NCBI GenBank assembly: GCA_944329375.1
Contig: CALVIB010000001.1
Location: 1-64,000 of the forward strand
Direction: 5' to 3'
Origin: an uncultured Bacilli bacterium
GTDB taxonomy: Bacteria > Bacillota_I > Bacilli_A > RF39 > UBA660
Length of the DNA stretch: 64,000 nt
Below the pieces are notes generated by a model that saw only the letters and a program-made list of their open reading frames with translations, was not told where the DNA came from and made no database searches. The position numbers were made by a program, and so were the translations under genes. Every line of letters starts with the position of its first letter. Within the stretch, counting starts at the first letter, position 1. Shown here in pieces: positions 51,841 to 61,006 of the stretch.

Positions 51841-54800
51841 ATGAGGGTAGTCTTATATAGTAACAAAGATAAACAAACCTTAGAATTACCAGTTAACATA
51901 GAAGGAAGTTTTTTATTAACAGATGATAATCAAAATCAAATTTGTAGTATCAATTCTGAAGAAAATAATTGGGTAATGTCTGTAAACTCAAACATGAATA
52001 TTATAGAAAATGGAGTTCCAACTTCTAAAAAAATTCTTTCAACCGATTCAATTTATTATTTAAAATCAGCAACTTCAAATATAAATAGTTGTATTGTATC
52101 CGTAGAGCCAGATTACGACAATACCTTTAAAGTATTTCAGGCAGAAACAAATAGTCAAATAAGCATTGGAAAGGCTTCTGATAATGACATTATTTATAAT
52201 AATCCATATATAGATGATAAACACATTATTTTACAAAATGATGGTTCAAGTTTTAAATTAATAATAATAAATAATGGATTAATTGCCTTAAATGATATAA
52301 TTGTTCAAAAACCTCAAACCGCATTACATAGTGGAGATATATTAACAATATTTGGTTTAAAAATTATTGTTGTAGGTAATTTAATAATAATAAATAATCC
52401 AGCCACAAATATCCAAATAAGAACTAATAAATTAAAAGAAATTCAAATACCTTATCAAAGATATCAAAAAAATGAAAATTATATTCCACTTCCAACAACT
52501 AAAGAAGACTACTTTTTTAAAAAGCCACGAATAAGAAGGTATATAAAAAACATTGATATTCCAATTGCTTCCCCACCACAAAAACGTGAACAAGAAGACA
52601 CTCCATTAATATTAGTTATTGGTCCAATGCTTACTATGGGAGTTATATCTTTTGTATCCATAATAAATGCTTCCGTAAGAATAGCTAGGGGAGAAGCGAC
52701 TTTCTCAAATACTTGGACAACTTTTGTTACCTCTGGTGTAATGCTTATGGCAATGTTACTTTGGCCAATGCTTACTAGAAAATATCAAAAAAAGAAAGCT
52801 GAAAGATTAGAAAAGAGAAGGTTAAAAAAATATCGCGAATATATTGAAAGAAAGAAAAAAGAAATAAAAATAATCTGTGATGAACAAAGTGAAATTTTAA
52901 GAGAATTATATATTCCAGTAGATAACTGTTGTTCCATAATAGATACCAAAAGTATAGAACTATGGAATAGATTAAATACTCAAAAAGATTTTTTGTCAGT
53001 AAGAATAGGTCATGGTAATGTCCCAATAGATGCTAATATTATCTTTTCCGAAGATGAATTTTCTATGGATGAAGATGAGCTTAAAGATGAAGCTGAAAAA
53101 GTAGTTCATGAAGCTAGTCAATTACATAACGTTCCAATCGGTTATTCATTTAAAGATAATTTAGCCACTGCAATCATGGGAAATGAAGATAAAATATTTG
53201 AATTTACTAGAAATTCGCTGCTTCAATTAGTGACTTTTCATAGCTATGATGATTTAAAATTAGTATTTTTAATTGATGAAGAAAATGAAAGTATTTGGGA
53301 ACCATTCAAAAAACTACCTCATACATTTAGTAATGATAATGATATAAGATTCTTTGCTTCTAATCAAGATGAAATGAAAATTATCGATAATTATATAATG
53401 AGCGAATATATAAAAAGAGTCAATGATGACAAACAAAGAGAAACCGTAGAAAACGAAGAAGGAACAATAAATTATAAACCATTTTACTTAATAATAACAG
53501 ATAATTATTCAAAAGTAAGAAAACTTAATATGGATAATTTAATATTAGAAAACAATATAAATTTAGGTTTTGGATTTATAATATTAGAAAATAAATTAAG
53601 CCAATTACCGAGCCAATGTTTAGATTTTATAAACCTTGGAAGTGAAACATCTGAAGTATTAAAAAATAATTCAGAAGAATATAGCGTTAAAGAATTTAAA
53701 GATGAAATAAATTATTATATCGACTATTCAAAATACTGTGAAATCCTAGCTAATTTATATGTTGAAATAGAAAGTGAAGGAAAAAAAGTTCCAGAATCTT
53801 TAAGTTTTCTAGATATGTTTGGATTTAAAAAAATAGAACAATTAAATACATTAACTAGATGGCGAAAAAATGACCCAACACAGTCACTTAGAGCTTTAGT
53901 AGGTATAGGTGCTGATGATAGCAAAATATATCTAGATTTACACGAAAAATATCATGGACCACATGGTTTAATAGCTGGTATGACAGGTAGTGGTAAAAGT
54001 GAATTTATAATTACATATATCTTGTCAATGGCCTTAAATTATAGTCCAGAAGAAGTATCATTTATATTAATAGATTATAAAGGTGGAGGATTAGCTGGAG
54101 CCTTTGATAACAAAGGATTAAACTTAAGATTACCACATCTATCAGGTGTAATTACAAACCTAGACAAATCGGAATTAAATAGAACATTAGTAAGTATTAA
54201 TAGTGAACTTAGAAGAAGACAAGAAATGTTTAACGCAGCTAGAGATAAATTGGGAGAAAGTACAATTGATATATATAAATATCAAAGATTTTATCGAGAA
54301 GGAAAATTAGACAAACCAATCCCTCATTTGTTTATTATAAGTGATGAATTTGCTGAACTTAAAAGTCAGCAACCTGATTTTATGGAAGATTTAATAAGTA
54401 CTGCTCGTATTGGTAGGTCATTAGGTGTACACCTTATTCTAGCAACCCAAAAACCATCAGGAGTTGTCAATGACCAAATATGGTCAAACTCTAAATTTAG
54501 AGTCTGTTTAAAAGTTCAAGACCGTTCAGACAGTAATGAAATGTTAAAAAGACCTGATGCCGCTGAAATCCAAAATGCTGGTAGATTTTATTTACAAGTA
54601 GGTTATGATGAATTATTTGTTTTAGGTCAATCTGGTTATGCTGGCGCACCTTATATTCCATCTGAATATGAAAATCAAAATGAAAATGAATCAATAATAG
54701 TAGTTGATAACTTAGTAAGACCAGTTACCGAAATAACTGAAGATAAACCACAAAATATAAATGCAAATAATGGCGACCAACTTTCAAATGTTTTAAAATA

Positions 54801-56403
54801 TATTTGTTCAATGGCTGAAAAAATGAATTTAAAAGCTGAAAATCTATGGTTAGAAAGAATTCCTGAAAATATATATGTCGATAAATTAATTGATAAATAT
54901 AAATTTAATTTTAATCAAAATATATCTGCTATTATTGGTGAATATGATGACCCAGCCAACCAAACGCAAAATATTTTGACATTAACCTTAGATAGTGAAG
55001 CCAATACCGTAATATTTGGACGAAATTCTTTGGATAGAGAAATGTTTTTAAATAGTATTATATATTCACTATGTACTAGATATAAACCTGAAAATATAAA
55101 CTTATATATTATGGACTTTGGTTCAGAAACATTGAGAATGTTTTATGGATTTCCACAAATTGGCGATGTCATGTTTGCCGTAGATACCGAAAAAATAAAT
55201 AAATCATTTTCTGTTTTAAATGATTTAATAATAGAAAGAAAAAGATTATTTTCCGATTATAATGGAGATTATTTTGATTACTGTAAACATAGTGGTAAAA
55301 TTGTTCCATTAATAGTTTTCATAATTAACAATTACGATTCATTCGCTGAAATATATGGTAGATATGAAGATGAAATAGTAAGATATACAAGGGAAGGAAA
55401 AAGATATGGAATCATAATAATAATCACAAATACTTCAGCCCATGGTTTTCCAAGTAGAATAATGAGAAATTTAAACAATATCTTTGCTTTAGAATTAACA
55501 GGTAAAAATGATTATATAGATTTATTTGGAAAAATAGGTAATCTTTACCCCGCCGATTTCAAAGGAAGGGGAATGTTTAAAAAGGAAAATGTCTTTGAAT
55601 TTCAAACCGCAAAGATATATGAAGGCGATGATTTATCTGCATTTTTAAAAGAAAAAGCTAGTCAAATAAAAGAAATGTGTCAAACCTCAGCCCCTGCAAT
55701 ACCAGTTCTACCAGATAAAGTTTCATTTGAAGCATTAATTGGAAACTTAAAAGGCTTAGAAAATATTCCAATAGGTATTGAAAGACAATCATTAAATCCT
55801 TCATTAATTGATTTAAAGAATAACAAAATAAATATTATTTCTTCATCTGAATTTTCAAATTTAATTCCATTTATGGATAGTTTAATAACTATGATTCATG
55901 AGATAAAAGAAAATAAAATTATACTAATCGATTTAAATAAAACTGTTTCAAAATTCATTGATACAGTAACAGGATATTGTGACAGAAACTTTGATATAAA
56001 TGCTGAAGGAATTATAAATTACATTTCAAAAAATATTCAAAATAATTCAAAAGAAACTCTTACATTTATCATAGTTGGAATTGAAAAATTAATGACAAAT
56101 GTCAATCGCAATGCCTTAAACAAAGTAATGGAAAAAATAATTCCATTAGAAAATGTAAATATAGTTATTGCAGATTCAAGCTTTGGAATAAGAAAATTAA
56201 GTACAGAACTATGGTACACTAGTAATATTAGAGCTGATTATGGTATCTGGATTGGCCAAGGTGTAGTTGACCAATCAGTAATAAGATTAACTGGTGGTAG
56301 TAGAATTTACACAGAAAAAATTGATAATAGATTTGCTTGGGTTATTAAAAATGGCCAAGGAGCATTAATAAAATTAATGGAGTTGACCAAAAATGAAAAA
56401 TAA
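51841..56403 (+). CDS. essC: type VII secretion ATPase EssC
   Basis: Motor of the ESX-like (T7b) system; 1520 residues. Residues about 1-190 form two FHA-type beta domains (SIGKASDNDIIYNNPY). Two membrane helices lie near 260-315, followed by a basic linker. Three FtsK/SpoIIIE ATPase domains follow: D1 has Walker A GMTGSGKS (about 712-719) and IDYKGGGLAGAF; D2 has lost Walker A (FGRNSLDREMF) though YIMDFGSETL remains; D3 is reduced further (ISSSEFSNLIPF). Secretion substrates bind D3 in known systems. It overlaps esaB by 11 bases. EssB, EssA and EsaA are not found in the window. Confidence 0.95.
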   Translation: MRVVLYSNKDKQTLELPVNIEGSFLLTDDNQNQICSINSEENNWVMSVNSNMNIIENGVPTSKKILSTDSIYYLKSATSNINSCIVSVEPDYDNTFKVFQAETNSQISIGKASDNDIIYNNPYIDDKHIILQNDGSSFKLIIINNGLIALNDIIVQKPQTALHSGDILTIFGLKIIVVGNLIIINNPATNIQIRTNKLKEIQIPYQRYQKNENYIPLPTTKEDYFFKKPRIRRYIKNIDIPIASPPQKREQEDTPLILVIGPMLTMGVISFVSIINASVRIARGEATFSNTWTTFVTSGVMLMAMLLWPMLTRKYQKKKAERLEKRRLKKYREYIERKKKEIKIICDEQSEILRELYIPVDNCCSIIDTKSIELWNRLNTQKDFLSVRIGHGNVPIDANIIFSEDEFSMDEDELKDEAEKVVHEASQLHNVPIGYSFKDNLATAIMGNEDKIFEFTRNSLLQLVTFHSYDDLKLVFLIDEENESIWEPFKKLPHTFSNDNDIRFFASNQDEMKIIDNYIMSEYIKRVNDDKQRETVENEEGTINYKPFYLIITDNYSKVRKLNMDNLILENNINLGFGFIILENKLSQLPSQCLDFINLGSETSEVLKNNSEEYSVKEFKDEINYYIDYSKYCEILANLYVEIESEGKKVPESLSFLDMFGFKKIEQLNTLTRWRKNDPTQSLRALVGIGADDSKIYLDLHEKYHGPHGLIAGMTGSGKSEFIITYILSMALNYSPEEVSFILIDYKGGGLAGAFDNKGLNLRLPHLSGVITNLDKSELNRTLVSINSELRRRQEMFNAARDKLGESTIDIYKYQRFYREGKLDKPIPHLFIISDEFAELKSQQPDFMEDLISTARIGRSLGVHLILATQKPSGVVNDQIWSNSKFRVCLKVQDRSDSNEMLKRPDAAEIQNAGRFYLQVGYDELFVLGQSGYAGAPYIPSEYENQNENESIIVVDNLVRPVTEITEDKPQNINANNGDQLSNVLKYICSMAEKMNLKAENLWLERIPENIYVDKLIDKYKFNFNQNISAIIGEYDDPANQTQNILTLTLDSEANTVIFGRNSLDREMFLNSIIYSLCTRYKPENINLYIMDFGSETLRMFYGFPQIGDVMFAVDTEKINKSFSVLNDLIIERKRLFSDYNGDYFDYCKHSGKIVPLIVFIINNYDSFAEIYGRYEDEIVRYTREGKRYGIIIIITNTSAHGFPSRIMRNLNNIFALELTGKNDYIDLFGKIGNLYPADFKGRGMFKKENVFEFQTAKIYEGDDLSAFLKEKASQIKEMCQTSAPAIPVLPDKVSFEALIGNLKGLENIPIGIERQSLNPSLIDLKNNKINIISSSEFSNLIPFMDSLITMIHEIKENKIILIDLNKTVSKFIDTVTGYCDRNFDINAEGIINYISKNIQNNSKETLTFIIVGIEKLMTNVNRNALNKVMEKIIPLENVNIVIADSSFGIRKLSTELWYTSNIRADYGIWIGQGVVDQSVIRLTGGSRIYTEKIDNRFAWVIKNGQGALIKLMELTKNEK

Positions 56404-56647
56404 ATTTCTAATTAATGTCTATGTAGTAAAATTAGACAAAAATTATGATATATACATTCCTTCAGATTTGCCAGTTGGCGAAATAGCTAATTTAATATGT
56501 AAAGCAGCTAACATTTTATCAGAAAACCAATTGGATTCTAATAATAATTATGCTATCATGGATGGTAGTAATGGTAAATTCTATGATTTAAATACCATTG
56601 TCAGTAACACCAACATAAGAAATGGCAAACAAATAATATTTTTCTAA
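56393..56647 (+). CDS. esaB: EsaB/YukD ubiquitin-like T7SS protein
   Basis: An 84-residue protein with a ubiquitin-like beta-grasp pattern: two opening strands (INVYVVKLDKNYDIYIPSDL), a helix (VGEIANLICKAANIL) and closing strands (ANYAIMDG-like NNNYAIMDGSNGKFYDL; IRNGKQIIFF). In S. aureus EsaB is a cytoplasmic component needed for T7 secretion. The start lies inside essC, ensuring linked translation. Confidence 0.85.
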   Translation: MKNKFLINVYVVKLDKNYDIYIPSDLPVGEIANLICKAANILSENQLDSNNNYAIMDGSNGKFYDLNTIVSNTNIRNGKQIIFF

Positions 56648-56722
56648 AATAACGGGTTTTTTCTGATTTTCCCCCTAAAAAAATAAAATTATGAAAAAAA
56701 GTTCATAGGAGGTGTAACAATT

Positions 56723-57028
56723 ATGGGTGGTAATAAAGGTGTTAAAGCTGATGAATTAGATAGATTAATCAACTCTTTAACTGGAGATGTTTCTGACATA
56801 GAAAGCAATTTATCATCACTAAGTGATATATCTACACAGTTATCAGATATATTCTCTAGTAACAATTTAGAAAATATGTCTACAAATGCTCAAAACATCA
56901 ATAGTGGAATGATTAATATAACTAAAATTTTAAACAAATATGTAGAAGTACTAAAAAAAGTAAATTTGAGTTATAGAAATCAAGAAGAAAACTTTAGTAT
57001 GTCACTTCAGGTTGTTACCAAAAATTAG
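56723..57028 (+). CDS. WXG100-like helical protein without WXG motif
   Basis: A 101-residue, almost entirely helical, Ser/Asn-rich protein (MGGNKGVKADELDRLINSL, SDIESNLSSLSDISTQLSDI) of WXG100 size and style, but with no tryptophan. The position behind essC-esaB suggests a secreted or chaperone partner for the following WXG protein. AGGAGGTG gives strong translation. Confidence 0.6.
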   Translation: MGGNKGVKADELDRLINSLTGDVSDIESNLSSLSDISTQLSDIFSSNNLENMSTNAQNINSGMINITKILNKYVEVLKKVNLSYRNQEENFSMSLQVVTKN

Positions 57029-57043
57029 AAAGGATGGGATAAC

Positions 57044-57769
57044 ATGATTGGATATAATGTTGCCAAAGCAAATGAACTTATGAAAAATCTAGCTGAAGCC
57101 TATAACAAATGTGGAAATACAATTTCTGATGGATGGCCAGCAGTATCACAAACTATGCAACAGTATTGGGTAGGTGAAGATGAACAATCATATGAAAATG
57201 CATTTTGTAAACGTATGTGTGAAATGTATGTAGCAGCCGCACAAATTATTAGAGATTTAAACTTAAACTTACAAAATTTAGGTAATGAGTGGCACACATT
57301 TCAAAAACAAAACATACTAGAAGGTGCTGAAAGCCCAGCTGCATTTGCTGCTTCTTTTGAAATACCTACTATTAGTGAAAATGCTGAAATTATCAAATAT
57401 AATTCAGCATCAGTAACTGAAGCCTCTGACCGTGGTGTTAAAGATGGAGCTTTAAGTGCAATACAGTCTTCTATGAGTGAATACTTATCAAGTGTCAAAA
57501 CAAGTCTTCAAGATATTTATGCTGGTATTGACGCTTCAACAGCTTTCTTAGGAGCACAACAATCAGTAAAAATTAATGAATATATTGAAACAATTGGTAA
57601 TGCTTTAGGTAGTGTTGTCACAGCTGCTAATGATATTTATTCTGCTTTAGAAAAATTAACTCAATCATCTTATACACAGTCAGAAGAACAAGTAAGTAGC
57701 CAATGGAATAGTGCAAATGTACAATCAGAAATTGAGGGCCAATTAGGCAATATGAAATGGAATGGCTAA
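57044..57769 (+). CDS. WXG-motif T7SS substrate, 241 residues
   Basis: Residues 1-95 resemble a WXG100 protein with the motif at YWVGEDEQSYENAF (helix-WVG-helix). After a hinge (about 100-125: SPAAFAASFEIPTISENAEI) a second helical hairpin of similar size follows, so the protein could fold as an intramolecular pair where others form dimers. Two more Trp are near the C-terminus (QWNSANV, GNMKWNG). Codon use and the strong GGATGGG site suggest high expression. Two hairpins downstream should reduce readthrough. Confidence 0.75.
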   Translation: MIGYNVAKANELMKNLAEAYNKCGNTISDGWPAVSQTMQQYWVGEDEQSYENAFCKRMCEMYVAAAQIIRDLNLNLQNLGNEWHTFQKQNILEGAESPAAFAASFEIPTISENAEIIKYNSASVTEASDRGVKDGALSAIQSSMSEYLSSVKTSLQDIYAGIDASTAFLGAQQSVKINEYIETIGNALGSVVTAANDIYSALEKLTQSSYTQSEEQVSSQWNSANVQSEIEGQLGNMKWNG

Positions 57770-57771
57770 TT

Positions 57772-57824
57772 AAAAATAGTTTTATACTATTTTTAAATAA
57801 TGGCTATTAAAGTAGCCATTATTT
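57772..57824 (+). terminator. two tandem hairpins after the WXG gene
   Basis: AAAAATAGT/ACTATTTTT (57772-57794), then AAATAATGGCTA/TAGCCATTATTT (57795-57824), a 12-base perfect stem. The first has a T run; the second has none. Together they probably act as an attenuator between the substrate gene and the genes behind it. Confidence 0.65.
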
Positions 57825-57853
57825 AAAAGTCAGTATATAAAGGAGAAGATAAA

Positions 57854-58183
57854 ATGAATGCAGAAATAAGAAGATATCAATTACTTTTAAATCATCTTAA
57901 CTCTTTAGCGTCTACACTTCAAAGTAGTATACAATCTTTAGAAAGTGCTGTATCTTATTCAAAAATATCTATAAATATTGGTAATACAAACTATAAAAGA
58001 ATAGAATTGGAAAATATGTTAGAGGATTTAAAAACTGAATATGCTAATTTAGTCAATGTGTATATACCAGAAGTAAAAAGAAAAACAAATGAATTAATTG
58101 TAGAACAAAATAGGTTAGAAGAAGAAAGAAGACAAGCAGAAGAAAAGAAAAAAGCACAGCAGAGGGCGAGAAAAAATGATTAA
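57854..58183 (+). CDS. helical T7SS accessory protein (DUF5082-like)
   Basis: A 109-residue coiled-coil protein: LLLNHLNSLASTLQSSIQSLES, then a highly charged end (EEERRQAEEKKKAQQRARKN). Similar small helical proteins (YwqH/DUF5082 type) precede LXG toxins in B. subtilis and S. intermedius and act as export partners. The assignment is by size, helix pattern and place. It overlaps the next gene by 8 bases. AAGGAG before ATG. Confidence 0.55.
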   Translation: MNAEIRRYQLLLNHLNSLASTLQSSIQSLESAVSYSKISINIGNTNYKRIELENMLEDLKTEYANLVNVYIPEVKRKTNELIVEQNRLEEERRQAEEKKKAQQRARKND

Positions 58184-59180
58184 AATAAATTTAGATATAA
58201 AGAAACTAGCTGAACTTCATACTTCACTTAGCACCACCCATGATAAAATAACAGCTATAAACAATCAAATATTTACAAAACTAAAAAAAATAGACACAAT
58301 GTGGGATGATTCAAATACTTCTGTTTTTATAAGTCAAAATAACCTAGATAAAACAAAAATTGATGAATATTGTGAAGAAACAAAAAGAATCAATAATACT
58401 ATATTAGAATTTACAAACAATTTAAATTCTATAGCTAAAAGATGTAATTGTCCAGGAAATGGCAATTTTAATTATGATGATGATAATGTCAAATCATTAA
58501 TTAACTATTGTAATTCAGCTCATTCATTAACCATAAGTGCTAAAAGTAAACTTGATTCAATGGATATTCCATCTTCATTTCGTTATGCCAATAATCTTAA
58601 TACCATGAAGTTTAAACTAATGGATATAAATAGTCTTCTAAAAAATGATATAGATGATTTGAATGAAGTAGTAAGTCTAACCAATATGGCTTATAATAAA
58701 ATAAAATCATACCCTAAAACAGAAGAAATAATATTAAAACCATTAAGGTATACTAGTAACATTCAAAATGTTAGTTTTGTAAGTTCAAAATCAAAAATAG
58801 ATCAAGCTTTAAATAGTCAAAAATTGGGAACTAGTAATAAAAAAGTAGACTATAATGAAAACAGTTCAAACTTCACAAATAATTCATCAAATAAAATAAG
58901 TCGTGATAAAAAAACTGATTTTGATGAAAAAGATAGCGCATTTGTAAATGCAGCTAATCAAACATCCGCAAGTGGCACTACATTAACACTTGATGAAAAT
59001 AAAAATAATTTTATAAATAATGAGACAAAGAAAACTATGCCACAAACTAATATGAATAATGAATTTAAAAATTCTAATGTTAACTTTATAAATCCAACAA
59101 AGAATATGCAAGCAACAAGTAATGAAACTAATTTTACTAATCAAAATATAAATATAAAAATACCAAATAATCAAGACTAG
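58176..59180 (+). CDS. helical T7SS protein with an Asn-rich repeat tail
   Basis: A 334-residue protein. Residues 1-190 are helical, with WDDSNTSVF near 43 in a WXG-like position and cysteines at 66, 90 and 92. Residues 222-323 are a low-complexity tail of about five imperfect units spaced roughly 23 residues: KKVDYNENSSNFTNN, KKTDFDEKDSAFVNA, TLTLDENKNNFINN, NMNNEFKNSNVNFIN and ATSNETNFTNQ. A similar I/V-D-Y motif recurs in the N-termini of the next three proteins. It is probably exported or a cargo partner. A frame extension beyond the stop continues the same style (see findings). The start is coupled to the upstream gene. Confidence 0.65.
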   Translation: MIKINLDIKKLAELHTSLSTTHDKITAINNQIFTKLKKIDTMWDDSNTSVFISQNNLDKTKIDEYCEETKRINNTILEFTNNLNSIAKRCNCPGNGNFNYDDDNVKSLINYCNSAHSLTISAKSKLDSMDIPSSFRYANNLNTMKFKLMDINSLLKNDIDDLNEVVSLTNMAYNKIKSYPKTEEIILKPLRYTSNIQNVSFVSSKSKIDQALNSQKLGTSNKKVDYNENSSNFTNNSSNKISRDKKTDFDEKDSAFVNAANQTSASGTTLTLDENKNNFINNETKKTMPQTNMNNEFKNSNVNFINPTKNMQATSNETNFTNQNINIKIPNNQD

Positions 59181-59306
59181 TACTAATGTTAATTTTAAAA
59201 CAGATATAAATTATACTAATACAATTAAAGGGAAAAATTAACAACATTGATTCATAATAATAAAACTAACAAATGATTATAGTATTTTATATGAAGGGAG
59301 AAAATT

Positions 59307-60230
59307 ATGAACTTCAAATTAAAATCAATTAATACAAATTTATCAAATGTTAAGAGATTTATTAATGTTTCAATCCAAAACATAAAATTTAATCATTCAG
59401 ATAATAATCCAGAAGAAATTTATAATGAATCATTATCTTCTAAAACACAAAAATTAAAAGGAGGACCAACTGAAGGATTATTAGACCCAAATGATAAATC
59501 AATAAATTCTAATATTAGAAATCAAAAAACAATTTCAAAAAAATTTGATGCACCTTATTATGATTATGAAAATTTAAATTTAGAAACATTAGAAACAATA
59601 TATAATACATCACAAAATGCTTCTGTAACAGAGCAAAATCCAGCTGAAGATTTAGGTGCCACTTCATTTCAAACCGTTGACAACTTTAATCAATATATAA
59701 AAGATAATGTAGATGTAGCAGGATATGGAACAAGAGCTGGAGTTGTTGCAGCAGGTTTATCATTAATATCTGGTTATAATTTTGCTACTGGCAAAAGATT
59801 GAGATATAGTCAGCCATATAGACAAGCTCAAATACAAGAAGGAATTGTAAATCAAAATTTTTATTTAGATTGCAGTAGTTTTGCATGGTGGGCTTTATAT
59901 AATGGTGGCTTTAAAATTCCAACAAATTCATCAGGATATCAATATAGTCCATATACAGGTGACCAAATATCATGGGCAAGAAATACAAACTCTTTAAAAC
60001 CAGTTAATACAGGAAAACCGGGAGATTTTTTAATATATCATCAAAGTCAAGCTAGAGCTCATATAGTACTAATTGTTGGAAATTATGATGGCGGATATTA
60101 TTGCGCCGAGTTTTCCAGCCCTAAAAATGGCGCCGTAGTAAGTAAAAGAAGTTATGAAGATTTAACATATAATGGTTATCAAGTAATGGACATGGAAGAA
60201 TACTACAGTAACCCAGAAAACATAAAATAA
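59307..60230 (+). CDS. NlpC/P60-like T7SS candidate effector with shared N-terminal tag
   Basis: A 307-residue protein. Residues 1-65 form a non-hydrophobic tag (MNFKLKSINTNLSNVKRF, ending KLKGGPTEGLLDPNDKS) almost repeated in the next gene; there is no signal peptide. The C-terminal half is a cysteine-peptidase fold of NlpC/P60 or CHAP type: TRAGVVAAGLSLISGYNF, YLDCSSFAWWALYNGG (Cys189) and ARAHIVLIVGNYDGG (His252), with GKPGDFLIY before it. A peptidoglycan target is likely. GAAGGGAG before ATG. Confidence 0.75.
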   Translation: MNFKLKSINTNLSNVKRFINVSIQNIKFNHSDNNPEEIYNESLSSKTQKLKGGPTEGLLDPNDKSINSNIRNQKTISKKFDAPYYDYENLNLETLETIYNTSQNASVTEQNPAEDLGATSFQTVDNFNQYIKDNVDVAGYGTRAGVVAAGLSLISGYNFATGKRLRYSQPYRQAQIQEGIVNQNFYLDCSSFAWWALYNGGFKIPTNSSGYQYSPYTGDQISWARNTNSLKPVNTGKPGDFLIYHQSQARAHIVLIVGNYDGGYYCAEFSSPKNGAVVSKRSYEDLTYNGYQVMDMEEYYSNPENIK

Positions 60231-60254
60231 ACTTAAAAGAAAGGTTTCACTTTT

Positions 60255-60983
60255 ATGAATTTTAAATTAAAATCAATTAATACCAATTTATTAAATGTAA
60301 AAAAATTTAAAAATATTGTGACAAAAGAAATTGATTATACTAAAGCAAATAATTCAGATGAAATGTATACGAAAACATTATCTCCTAAAGCAAAAAAACT
60401 AAAAGGAGGGCCAACCGAAGGATTATTAGACCCAAATGATAAATCAATGGTTATAAACAGAGAAAACAACTTAAAAAATGAAAAAATAGATGAAGATAAA
60501 TTGGTTAAAATATCAATACCAGAAAGTATGGGATATGGTGGCTATACAGCAACATATTATTCTAATAGTGATAATTCATGGAGTTGGAATCCAGATACTA
60601 AACAAGGTAAACTTTATTATAATTATTGGGTACCAAGTGGAGAGCAATTTGATAATGGTATAGCTGTATATGATGGAAGATATTTAATTGCCTGTACCAC
60701 AACTTTTGGTAATATAGGTGATAAAGTAGATTTTTATTTAAGTGATGGAACGAAAATTCCTTGTATAATAGCTGATATCAAATCACAAGAAGTTGTTGCC
60801 TGGGATAATAATCCTGCCAATGCTTGGGGACATAATAATGGGCAAAATATAATTGAATTTGAAGTTTCGAAAGACGCCTTTATGGAATATGGAGATAATC
60901 CAGGAACTAATGGTTGGTATGAAAATTGGGGTGGAAAAAAAGTTGTAGGAGCGGTTAATTTAGGTGAAAATATTATTAAATAG
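60255..60983 (+). CDS. T7SS candidate effector with shared tag and beta-barrel-like domain
   Basis: A 242-residue protein. Residues 1-64 repeat the tag of the previous gene (MNFKLKSINTNLLNVKKF; KLKGGPTEGLLDPNDKS), with DNA nearly identical in the GG segment. The C-terminal domain (about 100-240) is Trp/Tyr/Gly-rich: DGRYLIACTTTFGNIGDKVD, then LSDGTKIPCIIADIK, AWGHNNGQNIIEFEV. This pattern resembles double-psi beta-barrel (RlpA-like or phage-lysin associated) domains, inferred, with no proven catalytic residues. It lies 24 bases after the previous stop. Confidence 0.6.
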   Translation: MNFKLKSINTNLLNVKKFKNIVTKEIDYTKANNSDEMYTKTLSPKAKKLKGGPTEGLLDPNDKSMVINRENNLKNEKIDEDKLVKISIPESMGYGGYTATYYSNSDNSWSWNPDTKQGKLYYNYWVPSGEQFDNGIAVYDGRYLIACTTTFGNIGDKVDFYLSDGTKIPCIIADIKSQEVVAWDNNPANAWGHNNGQNIIEFEVSKDAFMEYGDNPGTNGWYENWGGKKVVGAVNLGENIIK

Positions 60984-61006
60984 CATAATATGAAAGGAGT
61001 ATATGT

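Noticed and set aside
59450-59470. Internal start signalled by AAAAGGAGG within the 59307 and 60255 genes
   Set aside because: The nearest downstream ATG is too far away; the bases are explained by the conserved K-G-G codons.
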